From contig OW121743.1 of assembly GCA_933228675.1 (NCBI GenBank), forward strand, positions 55,617,903 through 55,681,902: a stretch of 64,000 nt of DNA, given 5' to 3'. Of the stretch, positions 1 to 13,189 are shown in pieces. The notes below the pieces were generated by a model. The model ran no database searches, had not been told where the DNA came from, and worked only from the letters and a program-made list of their open reading frames with translations. The DNA is from Stomorhina lunata. Its lineage: Eukaryota; Arthropoda; Insecta; Diptera; Rhiniidae. The stretch's first letter is position 1. Each line of letters begins with the position of its first letter. The position numbers were made by a program, and so were the translations under genes.

Positions 1-391
1 TTGAAAATTTTCTTTTAAAAAGTTTGTACCGAAACGTTTTTTTCAAAAATTTTATACCGAAAATTTTCTATTCAAAATTTTGTGCCGAAAATATTCTATA
101 AAAAATTGTGTACCGAAAATTTCTTATAAAAAATTTTGTACCGAAAATTTCTTATAAAAAATTTTGTACTGAAAATTTTCTATAAAAAATTTTATACCGA
201 AAATTTTCTATAAAAAATTTTGTTCCGAAAATTTTCTGTTAAAAATTTTGTACCAAAAATATTCTACAAAAAATTTTGTACCGAAAATTTTATATGAAAA
301 ATTTTGCCCCGAAAATTTTCTTCAAAAATTTTTGTACATAAGATTTTTTACAAAAAAATTTTTACCGAAAATTTTCTATAAAATATTTTTT
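1..391. repeat. Short-period tandem array (TACCGAAAATTTTC family)
   Basis: About thirteen degenerate units of 27-30 bp run from the window edge, each combining a TACCGAAAATTTTCTATA stretch with an AAAAATTTTG stretch. Read on the opposite strand this is the same family as the array at 3.0-6.7 kb (TATAGAAAATTTTCGGTA). The two lie in inverted orientation with about 2.6 kb between them. The left limit is cut by the window. No coding content is seen. Confidence 0.85.
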
Positions 392-917
392 GACTAAAAG
401 GTACTTTTAGTCTTAAAAGATTACTTGTATTCTTAAAAGTTACTTTTACACTAAAAAGTTACATTTATTCTTAAGAGTTACTTTTAGTCTTAAAAGGTAC
501 TTTTAGTCTTAAAAGATACTTTTAGTCTTAAAAGGAACTTTTAGTCTTAAAAGGTACTTTTAGTCTGGAGATGTACTTTTAGTCTTAAAAGGTACTTTTA
601 GTCTGAAAATGTACTTTTAGTCTTAAAAGGTACTTTTAGTCTTTAAAGTTATTTTTGTCTTCAAAAGTTCCTTTTAGCTTTAAAAGGTAATTTAAGTCTT
701 AAAAGGTTCTATTAGTCTTAAGAGGTTCTTTTAGTTTTAAAAGGTACTTTTAGTCTTAAAAGGTACTTTTGGTCTTAAAGGGTACTTTAAGTCATAAAAG
801 GTACTATTATTCTTAAAAGTTACTTGTAGTCTTAAAAGATACTTTTAGTCTTAAAAAGTACTTTTATTCCTAAAAAGTACTTTTAGTCGTAAAAATTACT
901 TTTAGTCTTAAATGTTA
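392..917. repeat. 19-bp tandem array (GGTACTTTTAGTC)
   Basis: Roughly 27 units with a 19-bp period, built on TTAAAAGGTACTTTTAGTC. Units vary by scattered substitutions and one-base indels. Its period and sequence differ from the 28-31 bp families that dominate the rest of the window, although it directly abuts one of them. No ORF of note. Confidence 0.88.
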
Positions 918-2458
918 TTTTTAATTTTTTTTTCTTAAACTATAATTTTATTAATATCCAGTTAAAAAACTAATTCATTTTCCAGTGCAATAAAACAACA
1001 ACAAAAAGCTGCATAATGAAAAACTAGAAGGAATAAATAACATAAAACAATCTCCAAACAATTTATGGGATATAGGTTAAAGCGCCTCCAGGGACACATG
1101 AAACAAAAATCATTTTGAAAGCAAAAACATATTTTACTACATACCATAACATAAGTAGATACATACATACATACATGCATATATGCCCCTACATATAGTA
1201 ACACACATACATACATATGAAACACTTACAAACACATACTTAAGCCACAAAGTAGACAAAGTACCCCTAAGAGTGTTGACCTCATGTTGTAGCTACATTA
1301 TTGGACAACAAGTACAAGTACAAAAGTAGCATGTTCGACAAGTTGGTGTTTGGTTAGGAAAAGGAAGAGGGAGTGCATCTAAAAGTACTCCAGCTAAAAA
1401 AAGAATACTTTGTTATCTCACCAACATATTGATAGCATTTAAGTACAAGTGTGGAAAAATGTAAGTGTATAGGAGTGTGTGTGTGTGTGTATTAGTCTGT
1501 GTATGTGTCAATATAATTTTGAGTGTGTCCTTGCTGGCAATTTTCATTATGGTCTCGATATCATCTATTGCAACTCGTAGCATCATCATCATCATTGTTG
1601 TTATTCTTGTTCCTGTGTTAGTGTTGGGGCAACGTAAAGTAAATCCCTGAAATTGTTTCTTTTACTCATTTTTCCTCTAGTTTTTTTTTTTTTTGTTATA
1701 CATGTAACAAATTGAATTTTCTTTGGTTTTTTTTTCTTTTCCTACTCGCAACGTTTGGTGTCATTTACTCAGGATATGAACATGTGTGTGTGTATAATTT
1801 TTGATATTTTATGTTGCTGTATTCGTCAGTATGTGTGACTTTATAGTGTTGCTGTTGCCTTTGCTGCTGCTATGTTGCTCTGTCTTTTAGTTTTGCTACT
1901 GCTGATTTTTATCTAGATCAATATAATTGCTAGTTTCCATTTTAATTTCAATTTTTTTATTGTTATTTTTTCTTTTACTTGTCTTTTTTTTTCTATATTA
2001 CTCGTTCGTCTACTTGGTCATTTTTTTCATCATCTCGAAGAATTTAATTACTTTGTTTAAACATCATTAAATTTTAGTTTTGCAGTTTTTTTACACATTT
2101 ATTTAATGCAGTTTAAAATTTTTCAATATATTCATTTATTAGATTGAAAGTGTTGTAATCAAAATTTAATTTAGTTGTTGCAAAATGCAGGTCATTAGAA
2201 CGATATAAAAATTACAAATTGAACAAAAATTAAGTGATATAAAAGTTACTTCATAGAAAAAGGAAATATTATAATACTAATAGTACTTTTTGGGATATAA
2301 GTCAGTACAACCATTTACTCGGCGTACCTTTTGACAGTTGGTAAGCCTCATCATCGTCAGTAGGAGTGACCTCATTCAAGACAGATCGAAAAGCACGCAC
2401 TATATCCAAGTTCTCAAATAAAATCAATATAAATTTTAACATAACGCGACAATAAAAA
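918..2458. other. AT-rich low-copy DNA with microsatellites
   Basis: No gene is supported. The stretch holds a CATA/GTAT microsatellite near 1160-1215, a GT run near 1475-1500, poly-T tracts (1680-1700, 1980-1990) and CTGCTG-rich sequence near 1850-1900. Short ORFs here are rich in codons from the simple repeats and have no recognisable domain. It could be intronic or intergenic; the sequence does not decide. Confidence 0.6.
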
Positions 2459-2956
2459 TGGTGCCTTAAATTTTTTAGTCAATTTAAATACATCTTATAT
2501 AGGGCTCCAATTACTCTCAACTCATTTCTTTGGATCAGCCCTAGTTTCCGAGATATACATTTTTTTAAATTATGTAGTTATACGATTTTGAGTAAAAATT
2601 ACTTGAATTTTTGAAAAAAAAAATGTAGAAAAAAATTTTTTCCATCCAAAGTTGAGCGATATCTCCGAAACTACCCAATTGTTAATGCACCATAAAGACA
2701 ATATTGTAGCCGAGTTTTGGTTTTTTGTGTTTACAAAATAGAATGAACCGTTTATTAGTTACGTATCTATAAATTAAAGTAGTTTTCTAAAAAAAATCAT
2801 ATCTCGAAAACTAGAGCTGATACACAAAAAGTGAACTAGAGGCCCAATACTAGATGCATATAAATCATATCTCGAAAACTAGAGCTGATACACAAAAAGT
2901 GAACTAGAGGCCCAATACTAGATGCATATAAATTGACTAAGAAATGTAAGGCGCCA
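2459..2956. mobile_element. ~500-bp MITE with long imperfect inverted arms
   Basis: The left end starts TGGTGCCTTAAATTTTTTAG and the reverse complement of the right end starts TGGCGCCTTACATTTCTTAG, then both run into TCAATTTA. Similarity continues inward for about 90 bp. For example CAGCCCTAGTTTCCGAGATA near 2535 mirrors the reverse complement of the ATCTCGAAAACTAGAGCTG copies near 2800 and 2867. The right arm carries a 68-bp direct duplication. There is no coding capacity, so it would be non-autonomous. A target duplication is not clear because both flanks are A-runs. The superfamily is unknown. Confidence 0.7.
2794..2929. repeat. 68-bp perfect tandem duplication
   Basis: Two adjacent 68-bp copies (2794-2861 and 2862-2929) beginning AAATCATATCTCG and ending at GATGCATAT look identical by eye. 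They lie in the right arm of the MITE at 2459-2956 and have no counterpart in its left arm, so the duplication arose after, or separately from, the arms. Confidence 0.9.
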
Positions 2957-2989
2957 AAAAAACTCTATATTTTATCGGGCTTTGTACAG

Positions 2990-5900
2990 TTTTGAAAAAA
3001 AAAAACGAAAAAAAAATTTTTTGATATAAAATTTTTATAGACAGAAAACTTTTTTTATCAAAAGAAAACTTTTTATAGAAAACTTTTTGTACTATTTTTA
3101 GAAAATTTTCGGTATGAAACAAGTTTTTATAGAAATTTTTCAATTTTAAAATTTTTTATAGAATTTTTTTTTTTTTTTGGAAAATTTTTGGTTTACAATT
3201 TTATTTAGAAAATTTTTAATATTAAATTTTTATAGAAAAATTTTGTTATGAAATTTTTTTGGTATAAAAATTTTATATTTAAAAATTTTTGGTATAACAT
3301 TTTTTATAAAAAATTTTTGTTTTGAAATATTTTCTAGAAAGTTTTCATTTAAAATTTTTTGTAGAAAATTTGAAATATTAAATTTTTTATAGAAAATTTT
3401 CGGTTTGTAATTTTTTATAGAGAATTTTTAGTCTTATATAAAACTTCTTGTAGAAAATTTTTAGTCTAAAATTTTTTATAGAAAATTTTCGGTATAAAAT
3501 TCTTTATAGAAAAATTTCAGTATTAAATTTTTTTATAGAAAATTTTCTGTATAAAATTTGTAAAGAAAATTTTCGGTATAAAATTTTCGATATTTATATA
3601 GAAAATTTTCGGCTTGAAATATTTTATAGAAAATTTTCGATATAAAATATTTTATAGAAAATTTTCGGTTTGAAATGTTTGTAGAAAATTTTCGGTACAA
3701 AATTTTTTATAGATATTTTTGGTATACAATTTTTTATAGAAGATTTTTGGTATAAAATTTTTTATATAAAATTTTCGGTATAAAAATTTTTATATAAAAT
3801 TTTCGGTATAAAATTTTTTATAGAAAATTTTTATTATAAAATTTTTAATATAATGTTTTCGGTATAAATTTTCGATATTTTCGATATAAAGTTTTTATAG
3901 AAAAATTTCTTTATAAAATTTTTGATACAAAAAATGTCGGTATAAAATTTTTTATAGAATATTTTCGGAATAAAATTTGTTTTTTTTACAAAAATTTCGG
4001 TATAAAATTTCTTATAGAAAATTTTCGGTGTAGAAAATTTTCGGTATAAAATTTTTATAGAAAATTTTCAGTATAAAAAATTTTTATAGAAAATTTTCGG
4101 TATAAAATTTCTTATAGAAAATTTTCGGTATAGAAAATTTTCGGTGTAGAAAATTTTCGTTATAAAAATTTCTATAGAAAATTTTCAGTAAAAAAAAATT
4201 TTATAGAAAATTTTCATTATAAAAATTTTTATAGAAAATTTTCGGTATAAAATTCTTTATAGAAAAATTTCAGTATTAAATTTTTTATAGAAAATTTTCT
4301 GTATAAAATTTTTAAAGAAAATTTTCGGTATAAAATTTTCGATATTTATATAGAAAATTTTCGGCTTAAAATCTTTTATAGAAAATTTTCGATATAAAAT
4401 ATTTTATAGAAAATTTTCGGTTTGAAATGTTTGTAGAAAATTTTCGGTACAAAATTTTTAATATATATTTTTGGTATACAATTTTTTATAGAAGATTTTT
4501 GGTATAAAATTTTTTATATAAAATTTTCGGTATAAAATTTTTTATAGAAAATTTTTATTATAAAATTTTTTAAATAAAATTTTCGGTATAAAATTTTTTA
4601 AAGAAAATTTTTATTATAAAATTGTTAATATAATGTTTTCGGTATAAATTTTCGGTATTTTCGATATAAAATTTTTATAGAAAAATTTCTTTATAAAATT
4701 TTTGATACAAAAAATGTCGGTATAAAATTTTTTATAGAATATTTTCGGAATAAAATTTGTTTTTTATACAAAATTTTCGGTATAAAATTTCTTATAGGAA
4801 ATTTTCGGTATAGAAAATTTTCAGTATAAAATGTTTATAGAAAATTTTCAGTATAAAAAATTTTTATAGAAAATTTTTGGTATAAAAGTTCTTATAGAAA
4901 ATTTTCGGTATAGAAAATTTTCGTTATAAAAAATTTTATAGAAAATTTCCAGTAAAACCAATTTTTATAAAAAATTTTCGTTATAAAAATTTTTATAGAA
5001 AATTTTCGGTATAAAAGTTTTTATAGAAAATTTTCGGTACATAATTTTTTATAGCAAATTTTCGGTATAAAATTTTTTATAAAAAATTTTCGGTAAAAAA
5101 AAATGTTTGTAGAAAATTTTCAGTAAAAATTTTTTATAGACAATTTTTGTCAAAAAAATTTTTTAGAAAATTTTCGGCAAAAAAATTTTTATAGAAAATT
5201 TTCGATAAAAAAATTTTATAGAAAATTTTCAGTAAAAAAAAAATAATTATAGAAAATTTTCGGTAAAAATTTTTTTTATAGAAAAATTTCGTCAAAATAA
5301 AATTTTTTAGAAAATTTTCGGTAAAAAATTTTTTATAGAAAATTTTGGGTAAAACAAAATTTATAGAAAATGTTTGGTAAAAAAAAATTTATAGAAAATT
5401 TTCGGTAAAAATTTATTTATAGAAAGTTTTCGGTAAAAATTGATTTATAGAAAATTTTCGGTAAAAACAATTTTATAGAAAATTCTTAGGCAAAAAATTT
5501 CAGTATAATTTTTTTTAGGAAATTTTTGTATAATATTTTTTATAGAAAATTTTCTGTATGATTTTTATTTTTTTTTGTAGAAAATTTGTTGGCATAAAAT
5601 ATTTATAGAATTTTTGGAAGAAATTTTTCAAAAAAAAAATTTAGTATAATATTTAATATAGAAAATTTTTGTTATAAAAGTTTTTATGGAAAATTTTGGG
5701 TATACAATTTTTAATAGAAAATTTTTTATAAACAATTTTTGGTATAAAATTTTTTGTTTAAAATTTTTTACAGAAAATTTTTGGTCTGAATTTTTTGATA
5801 TAGCATTTTCTGTTTGAAATTTTTTATAGAAAATTTTGTTAGAAAATTTTTGATAGAAAGTTTGAAATTTTTTATAGAATATTTGAAATTTGTTATAGAA

Positions 5901-6715
5901 TATTTTCGGTAAAAAATTTTTGGTGTAAAATTTTGTTAGAAAATTTTTAATATAGAATTTTTTCATAAAAAAAATTTTACTATCCATTTTTTAATACAAA
6001 ATTTTCCCTATAAAATTATAGAAATTTTTTGATCTTAAAATTTGAATAGAAAGTATTTGGCATGAAATTTTTTACATGTTATTTTGTATAGAAAGTTTTT
6101 GGTATGAAATTTTTTTTAGAAAATTTTCGGTTAGAAATTTTTTTAGAAAATTTTCGGTTAAAAATTTTTTTAGAAAATTTTCGGTTAGAAATTTTTTTTT
6201 AACAAAAAATTTACAAAATAAAATTTTTTTATAGAAAATTTTCGTCAAGAAATTTTTTACAAATAATTTTAGACACACAATTTTTTAAAGCAAATTTCAT
6301 AAAAAATTTAAGTTATGAAATTTTTGGAAAAAAGTTTTTAAAAGGAACTTTTTTATATAGAAAAATATTTGATATATTTTTATAGAAAAATGTTTGTTAT
6401 AAAAAATTTGTATAGACAAATATTAATTAAATAAACTTTATAATAGAAAACTATAAAAAAAAATTTTCGATATGGAGTTTTTAGAGACTATTTTTTGTAG
6501 AAAAATTTAAACAAAATTTTCGTGTGACATTTTCATAGAAACATTTTTTGAGAAAATAATCAAGTATAAATATTTTATAGAAATGTTTTCTTTAGGAAAC
6601 TTTCGAATAGAAAAATTTTTTATGTCGAATTTTATTTCTAGAAAAATTTTTGATAAAAAAATTTGTATTGGAAAATATTTGTTATCGAATTTGTTAAAGA
6701 TTTTTTTCAAGTTAA
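2990..6715. repeat. ~28-bp tandem array (TATAGAAAATTTTCGG family)
   Basis: A long array of degenerate units joining TATAGAAAATTTTCGGTAT and AAAATTTTTTATAG. Units vary between about 20 and 33 bp, and the 5490-6715 end is much more decayed. It contains a higher-order duplication: the block from 3498 recurs from 4251 with the same series of variant units. Long K/N/F/I-rich reading frames on the minus strand come from the repeat and are not genes. Confidence 0.9.
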
Positions 6716-8274
6716 TAAAATGAAATTCACAAATTTTTAAATGGTTTCACATCTGCAAACCAACTCAGTAATAAAATGTTATATTCTGCAAGTTATTGGA
6801 AGATAATTTTGTCTTTTTATGGCCTTTTCTGACTACTCCGAAAGTTTAATAAAGAGCCAACAGATTTTTTCTATAGCTCATTTAGGAAAATTTGTCAAAA
6901 TGCCAATTATATTCAATATCTACCAAAAAAATACTGGGTATGTCCATCACTGTCCACATAAATTAAATATTAATCATACGCTAAACAAAACCTAATTTTC
7001 TAATTGAATGAATGATTAATCATACGCACAAGAAAACTAAAGATATGAAAGTGTGTGTGTGTGTGTAAACAAATAATTTAAAAACACAAACAAAAACACT
7101 TTTCCGTAATAAAAAGCAACAAGAAAAAAAAACAAACATAAATTAAACCACAAAACAACAAAACATTTACAAAAGAAACAAAATCAATTGGGCCGAAACG
7201 AAAACAACAAAAGAGGAAGAAAACGGAAAAACACTTGTTAAACTTACGCATGAAAATTCCAATGCACACACTTTTCCATACTCACACACATAGAAACATA
7301 CACGCACACATTTTCACTAACAAAAAACACCGGCTGATAAATAACAAACCAACTATTTACAAATAAACACAAGGAATTTTCCATATGAAACATGTTCCAA
7401 TACCACAATGTTCCTCCGAAAGACAATCAAAGAAATACGAAGGAAAAACAGTCACAACAATCACGACGATGATGATGATGACGACAATGGGACGATGACT
7501 ACGACGAGCACATTGCACAAAATAGGAAAAAGCGGAAAATGTAAAGGACATCTAACAGTATTGTTGTTTTTTATCGTCGTCGTCTTCGTCGTCCTTTCCC
7601 AAACATGTGAATGGCATAAAGCTTTCAGCCCAGAGCAGGAGTTGGAGAGGAAGCGTGTAGACACGTGTAAACAACAACGAACTGTGCTACAGTTTTATGG
7701 CATTTTCTGTTTTGTTCTCGACTTCGTAGAATATTTTTGTTCAAATTTTCACTTTGTTGCCGTTTTTCTGAATGACGTAGAAGCGAAGTAGGAAAAATGG
7801 TAAAGGCAAAATATACAAAAAAGCACGATTTATACATTGAAGAGCTGAAAATATAAGAAAGCCGGTTACAAATACATGCTCTTACATTCCAAAACACACA
7901 CACTTACACAAACCTACATATATTATGTAGAAGAATCCATGTGTTTCTAACTTTGTGTTGCTTACATTTTTTTTTTTTTATATATAAAAACCAGGGATTC
8001 CTCAGGGAATTTTTGCACAAGGATGTAGAATTCTAGGAAAATTCTAGAGAAAAATGTTTTAGTGCAAAAAAAGGCAAAAAAAAGGAGCGAAGTAAAAATA
8101 TAAAATACAAATGCTTATACATATATTTATTATATAGAAATTATGTACTCTTTGAGCGGAAGTGGAAATAACTTGTAAAAAATTACAACAACAAAAAGCG
8201 GCAGCAGCAGAAGTGGCAAATATAATTCACCCACACAATGAAAATGGAATGACGTTAAAGTAAACGGTGGGTTT
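6716..8274. other. Low-copy DNA, no supported gene
   Basis: AT-rich sequence with a GT run (7050-7065), AC-rich tracts (7260-7320, 7890-7910) and a GAC/GAT-rich tract near 7465-7505. A 127-codon plus-strand frame at 7408-7791 has a poly-Asp stretch and one hydrophobic segment, but an overlapping minus-strand frame is equally open and there is no domain. I do not call it a gene. Confidence 0.55.
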
Positions 8275-10590
8275 GGAAATAAATTTTTTCATAGAAAAAA
8301 ATATCAGATATAAATTTTTTGTAGAAAAATAATTGATATAAATTTTTTTTCACAAAAAAAAATTCTTTAAAAATCTTTTATAGGAAAATTTTCATAGAAA
8401 AATTTTCAACTTAAATTTTGTTTATAAAAAAAATTTGCGATTTAAAATTTTTTTATAAACAATTTCGAATTAAAGTTTTTTTATAGAAAAATTACTGATT
8501 TAAAATTTTCTTATAAAAAAATTTTAGATGTAAAATTTTTTTATAGAAAAATTTCTCATATAAAATTTTTTCTTAGAAAATTTTTCTATATAAAGTTTTT
8601 ATACAAGAAAATTTAATATAATATTTTTTATAGCAAATTTTGTATGTTAAGTTTTTTATAGCAGAGTTTCAGTATAAAGTTTTTTATAGCAAAATTTTCA
8701 ATATAAATTTTTTTATAGAAATATTTTCTATATCATTTTTAGTTGATAGAATGTTTTTAATGAAAAATTTTCGATATATTTTTTTTTTTAAATATAGAAA
8801 ACTTTTCGATATAAAATTTCTATAGAAAATTTTACGATATAATTTGCATATAAAACTTTTTATAGAAAAATTTTCAATATAAAACTTTGTATAGACAAAT
8901 TTTCAATATAAAATTTTTTTTCAGAACAAATTAAACATACAATTATTTCGTAGAAAAATTTTCGATATAAAATTTTAATCAAAAATCTTACGATATAAAG
9001 TTTTTTGTAAAAAAAATTTCAATAAAAAATTTTTTATAAAATTTTTCACATAAAATTTTTTATAGAAAACTTTTCGATAAAATTTTTTTATAAAAAAATT
9101 TTCGATAAAAATTTTTTATAGAAAAATTTTCGATATAAATTTCTATTAAAGAAAAATTTTCGATATAATTTTTTTTTAAAATTTCGATTAAAATTTTTTT
9201 TATAGAAAAATTTTGGATATAAAATTTGTTATAGAAAATATTTCTATATAAATTTTTTCATAAAAAATTTGTCTATATAAATTGTTATATAGAAAAATTT
9301 TTTTATAGAAAAAGTTTCAATATAAAGTTTTTTAAGAAAAATGTTGAATATACAAATTTTTATAGAAAAATTTTCTTTAAAAATTTCTTAGTAGTAAAAT
9401 TTTCTGTATAGTTTTTTATACCAACATTTTCGATTAAAAATTTTTTATAGAAAAAATTTTTATATAGAAAAATTTTTTATAGAAAAATTTTCTATATAAA
9501 CTTTTTAGATGTTCTTTTTTGCAGAAAGCTTTCGATACGAAATTTTTTATAGAAAAATTTTCGATATAAAATTTTTTTATACAAAAATTTTTGATATAAA
9601 AATTTTTTATAGAAAAATTTTCGATATAAAATTTTTTTATAGAAAAATTTTCGATATAAAATTTTTTATAGAAAAGTTTTCTATATAAAGTTTTTTTATA
9701 GAAAATTTTTCTATAAAAACTTTTTCATATGTAAATTTTTTTGCAGAAAATTTTCGATATAAAATTTTTTTATTGAAAAATTTTCGACATAAAATTTTTT
9801 CATAGAAAAATTTTCGATATAAAATTGTATTCATAGAAAAATTTCCGATATAATTTTTTTTTTATAGAAAAATTTTCGATATACAATTTTTTTATAGAAA
9901 AATTTTCGATATAAAATTTTTTAATAGGAAAATTTTCTATATAAACTTTTGTAGATGTAAAATTTTTTGCAGAAAATTTTCATAATAAATTATTTTATAA
10001 AAAAAAATTCGATACAAAATTTTTGTATAAAAAAATTTTTGATATAAAATTTTTATAGAAAAATTTTCGATACAAAATTTTTATAGAAAAATTTTCGATA
10101 TAAAATTTTTATAGAAAAATTTTCGATATAAAATTTTTACAGAAAAATTTTTTTATATAATATTTTTTTTATATAAAATTTTTTTATAGAAAAAATTAGT
10201 TTTAAATATTTTTTTATAGAAAAGTTTTTGATGTAAAATTTATTTATAGAAAACATTTTTCTTTTTTGAAAATTGTTCGATATAAAATTTTTTAATAGAA
10301 AAATTTTTAATATAAAATTTTTTGTAAGAAAAATTTTTGATGTAAAATTCATAGGAAATTTTTTTTTTTTTTTTTGAAAAATTTTCGATATAAAATTTTT
10401 TATAGAAATATTTTTTTATAGAAAAATTTTTGATATAAAACTTTTTTACAAAAAATTTTCTATATTAATTTCCTTTGTAGAAATATTTTCGATACAAATT
10501 TTTTTCATAGAAAAATTTTCAAAAAACTTTTTGAATTTTTTTTTTTGGAAAATTTTCTTACAGAAAATTCAATTTTTTTATAAAAAAAAA
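8275..10590. repeat. ~29-bp tandem array (AGAAAAATTTTCGATATAAA family)
   Basis: Degenerate units joining TATAGAAAAATTTTCGATAT and AAAATTTTTT, in the same orientation as the 3.0-6.7 kb array and clearly related to it (TTTTCGATATAAA against TTTTCGGTATAAA). Regularity is best between 9540 and 10140. Poly-A and poly-T runs are frequent near the right edge. Confidence 0.88.
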
Positions 10591-13189
10591 AAAAAATTAA
10601 ATATATCCTTAATTGCCATAGGGGATTTTGGCTACCAAGAAACGGTTCTGATTGGTCTTAACTTGGTAAGACCAGACTTATCTTGGTCTATCCCTCGTCT
10701 TAACTGTGGACACTGACCTCCTCGTGATGTCACCCGAGTAACTACGTTTACACCTGTTAATGTAGTGAGCTTACATGTGCCGCATGTTCTCCCAAAATAT
10801 CTCTAAAAATATGGGTTAGGAAGTTGGGCTTGTAACCCTTTCCTGGGAAAAACAATTACTAGGAAAAAGCTAAAATTATAATAGAAACGGCTTCCCGTTT
10901 GAAACTTCCATGAAAAGACCAAGTAGAGGAAAGTCTTTCAAAGTTTGGCCTACAAAATTGGAGATTATGTGCACGAAATCGAGGCGTATGGAATTCTAAA
11001 ACATGTTCCCCCTATGATCTTAACAGGTTGTAAATAAAGGCCATTTAAGAAAGTCCAACCTTATACAAAATCTATACTCTTCTGAAAGAATTCTTGTTTA
11101 TGAAAACTCTTAACTTACACTAAGATAAATTATTCTTCTATTTTGTTTTGATACTAAGACTCTAAGCGTTAGAGTCCAAGGATTATAGTAGTAAAAGATT
11201 CAAGGCTCATATCCAAATCTCATCATATTCTAAAATGCAACTCTGTCTTATTCTACTCATGTTGTACACGAAGTCTTGTATTGATAGAATAAGATCGACG
11301 GTCTTATACAAAAACTCTTCGTAGTCTTATATTCAGTTATGTATTATAATTGGGTCCCTAAAAGCCAGTAGCCGAATCACCGCACTCGATATCGATTTTA
11401 ATGTAATTTGTATAGCATACTTTTAGGATAATCTAAATCATATATAGCAAATAAGGTTCAATACATTGTGACGTATTGGTCAAAAGTTCCCTCATAGTAA
11501 AAGGATTTAATTTAAACTAAAAGTTTTGACAAACAAAGGGATATTTTTATACAACAAAACTTTTTAAACCTTTTGCAAAATAAATTATTTTGAAAATCCC
11601 TAAAGTATGTTACACAATATTAGCTTAATAGTCTGAGTATTCGATCGATATCGGAATGCGGCAATTTGGCACAAGACTTATGCTCTATTATAAAATTCCA
11701 GTTTTATACTTAGATTCTATCTAGTATTATACCACTTCTGTACTTTTTGGACGGAATTCTAGTAAACGAAGAGTCTTATCTAAGACTAAGGCTCTTATTT
11801 AATTATTTATTCTGATTTTATTCAAAAGCTCTTGACTCTAATGCAATAATATAAGGCTCAAGTCTTTGTCAGCCAAATTTTTACTATGATTCTAGTATGA
11901 TTTATATCGTTCTTTCCTGGAAAATATCATTCTTTTCTCCCACTGTCCCCTGACGACAATGTAAGAGCTCGCAAATAAATGAAGAAAAAAAAACTGCAAG
12001 AATGTCGGTAACAAGTTCTTAGTAATGAGCAAAGCTGCTCTACGTAACTAAATGGTTAAGAGTGTTGGAAAGGATAGAAGCAACAACAAAAAAAGAAAAG
12101 TGAGGCTGAGCCGGGTAGAAGCAAATGCTACCAGCACAAAAAATAGGGAGTGAAAATTCTAACAAAAACAAAAATAAAACGGAAAATTCTTTAAACACAA
12201 GTACATAGATTATTTTTCTCGAACATTATAGTTATATAGAAATATAGAAAAATTTTCTTAGTTAGAAAGAACAAATTTTGATTTTAAAGAAAATTTAAAT
12301 TATCTTTGAAAAAAAAGATATTAATCCCAAAATATAGGATATAACATAAAATTAACAAAGTTTCTTAGGTAAAGCAAACAATCCATTTAATTTAAATGTT
12401 TTTTTTTTATTTCATGTTAAAAAAAATAACGCCCTTTTCCTTAAATATTATTTCCTTTTCCTTAATAAAAAGTTTTCTTATTATATTACAATTTGACAAT
12501 TTGATAAATTTGTCAAATTTAACATAAAAATGTTGACATTTACAGGCTTTTTTTTCATATAAACATTTAACACACAATTAGTTGCAATAACACGCACATA
12601 CTTTTAGGCGCTTGAAACATTTAACACCGGCACGCCACTTTCAGGATAATTGTAATTAATAAATTTTACAGATGCAAATTGTTTAACAAAATTTGCCAAT
12701 GACTCTTGCATGTTTGCAAGAATTTCTTTCTTTTTTTTTTTTTTTGTTTCAATTTTATAAAATAGAAAATATTTAAATATTTTCTTTAACAGAATAAAAA
12801 TCGTTATTTTTATTGCGTTTTAAATAGTTCGACTTTCAAATTCATACTAAAAAAATCACTCTCTAGATTTTGTGTGAGTTCAATGATTCAAATTTTACTT
12901 TGTTGTTTTTCTTGTTGCTTTTGTTGTTGTAGTTGTTGTTGTGGGGAAAATAACAACTATAGCTACTAGCAGCTAAAAGAAAATGTTGGCGAAAAAGTAG
13001 AAGAAAATGAGGAAAGACACTGAAACAACAACTACTGCGAGTTGAACATCATCTGTTTGGTATCCACGGAAATGAATGTAAAATGCGAAAGTAAAATGGA
13101 AAAATGGTGAATAGAGTACTTTTGGAACGTTTTTGTTAGAGTACTTTTTTGCAAATAACACTTTTATTATATGCTATGATAAATTATAA
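10591..13189. other. Low-copy DNA with one diverged inverted repeat
   Basis: The GC content is a little higher than in the arrays. The part from 10600 to 11000 (GACCTCCTCGTGATGTCACC and neighbours) looks like once-functional or decayed element sequence, but I cannot identify it. A diverged inverted repeat sits at 11362-11672 and is listed separately. From 12100 to 13190 there are only AT-rich tracts and TTGTTG-type simple sequence. No ORF has a recognisable domain. Confidence 0.5.
11362..11672. repeat. Diverged inverted repeat, possible old MITE
   Basis: The left arm (from about 11362: GCCAGTAGCCG, then CGATATCGAT, then AGCATACTTTTAGG) is mirrored on the opposite strand by the right arm ending near 11672 (GCCAAATTGCCG, CGATATCGATCG, AACATACTTTAGGG). 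The arms are about 70 bp and imperfect, around a spacer of about 170 bp. No target duplication or terminus could be fixed, so an old foldback or MITE is inference. Confidence 0.4.

Noticed and set aside
1465..1650. Short frame with hydrophobic segments near the GT microsatellite
   Set aside because: Translation of simple repeats; the antisense frame is open as well.
5628..6710. Minus-strand frames rich in Lys, Asn, Phe and Ile in the AT-rich arrays
   Set aside because: Composition and periodicity follow the repeat unit exactly; the same holds for frames at 8640, 9637, 10137, 47533-48260, 49556-50489 and 61706-62499.
7408..7791. 127-codon frame with poly-Asp and a hydrophobic segment as a small membrane protein
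   Set aside because: The Asp run comes from a GAT/GAC simple repeat, an overlapping minus-strand frame is equally open, and there is no family resemblance or gene context.
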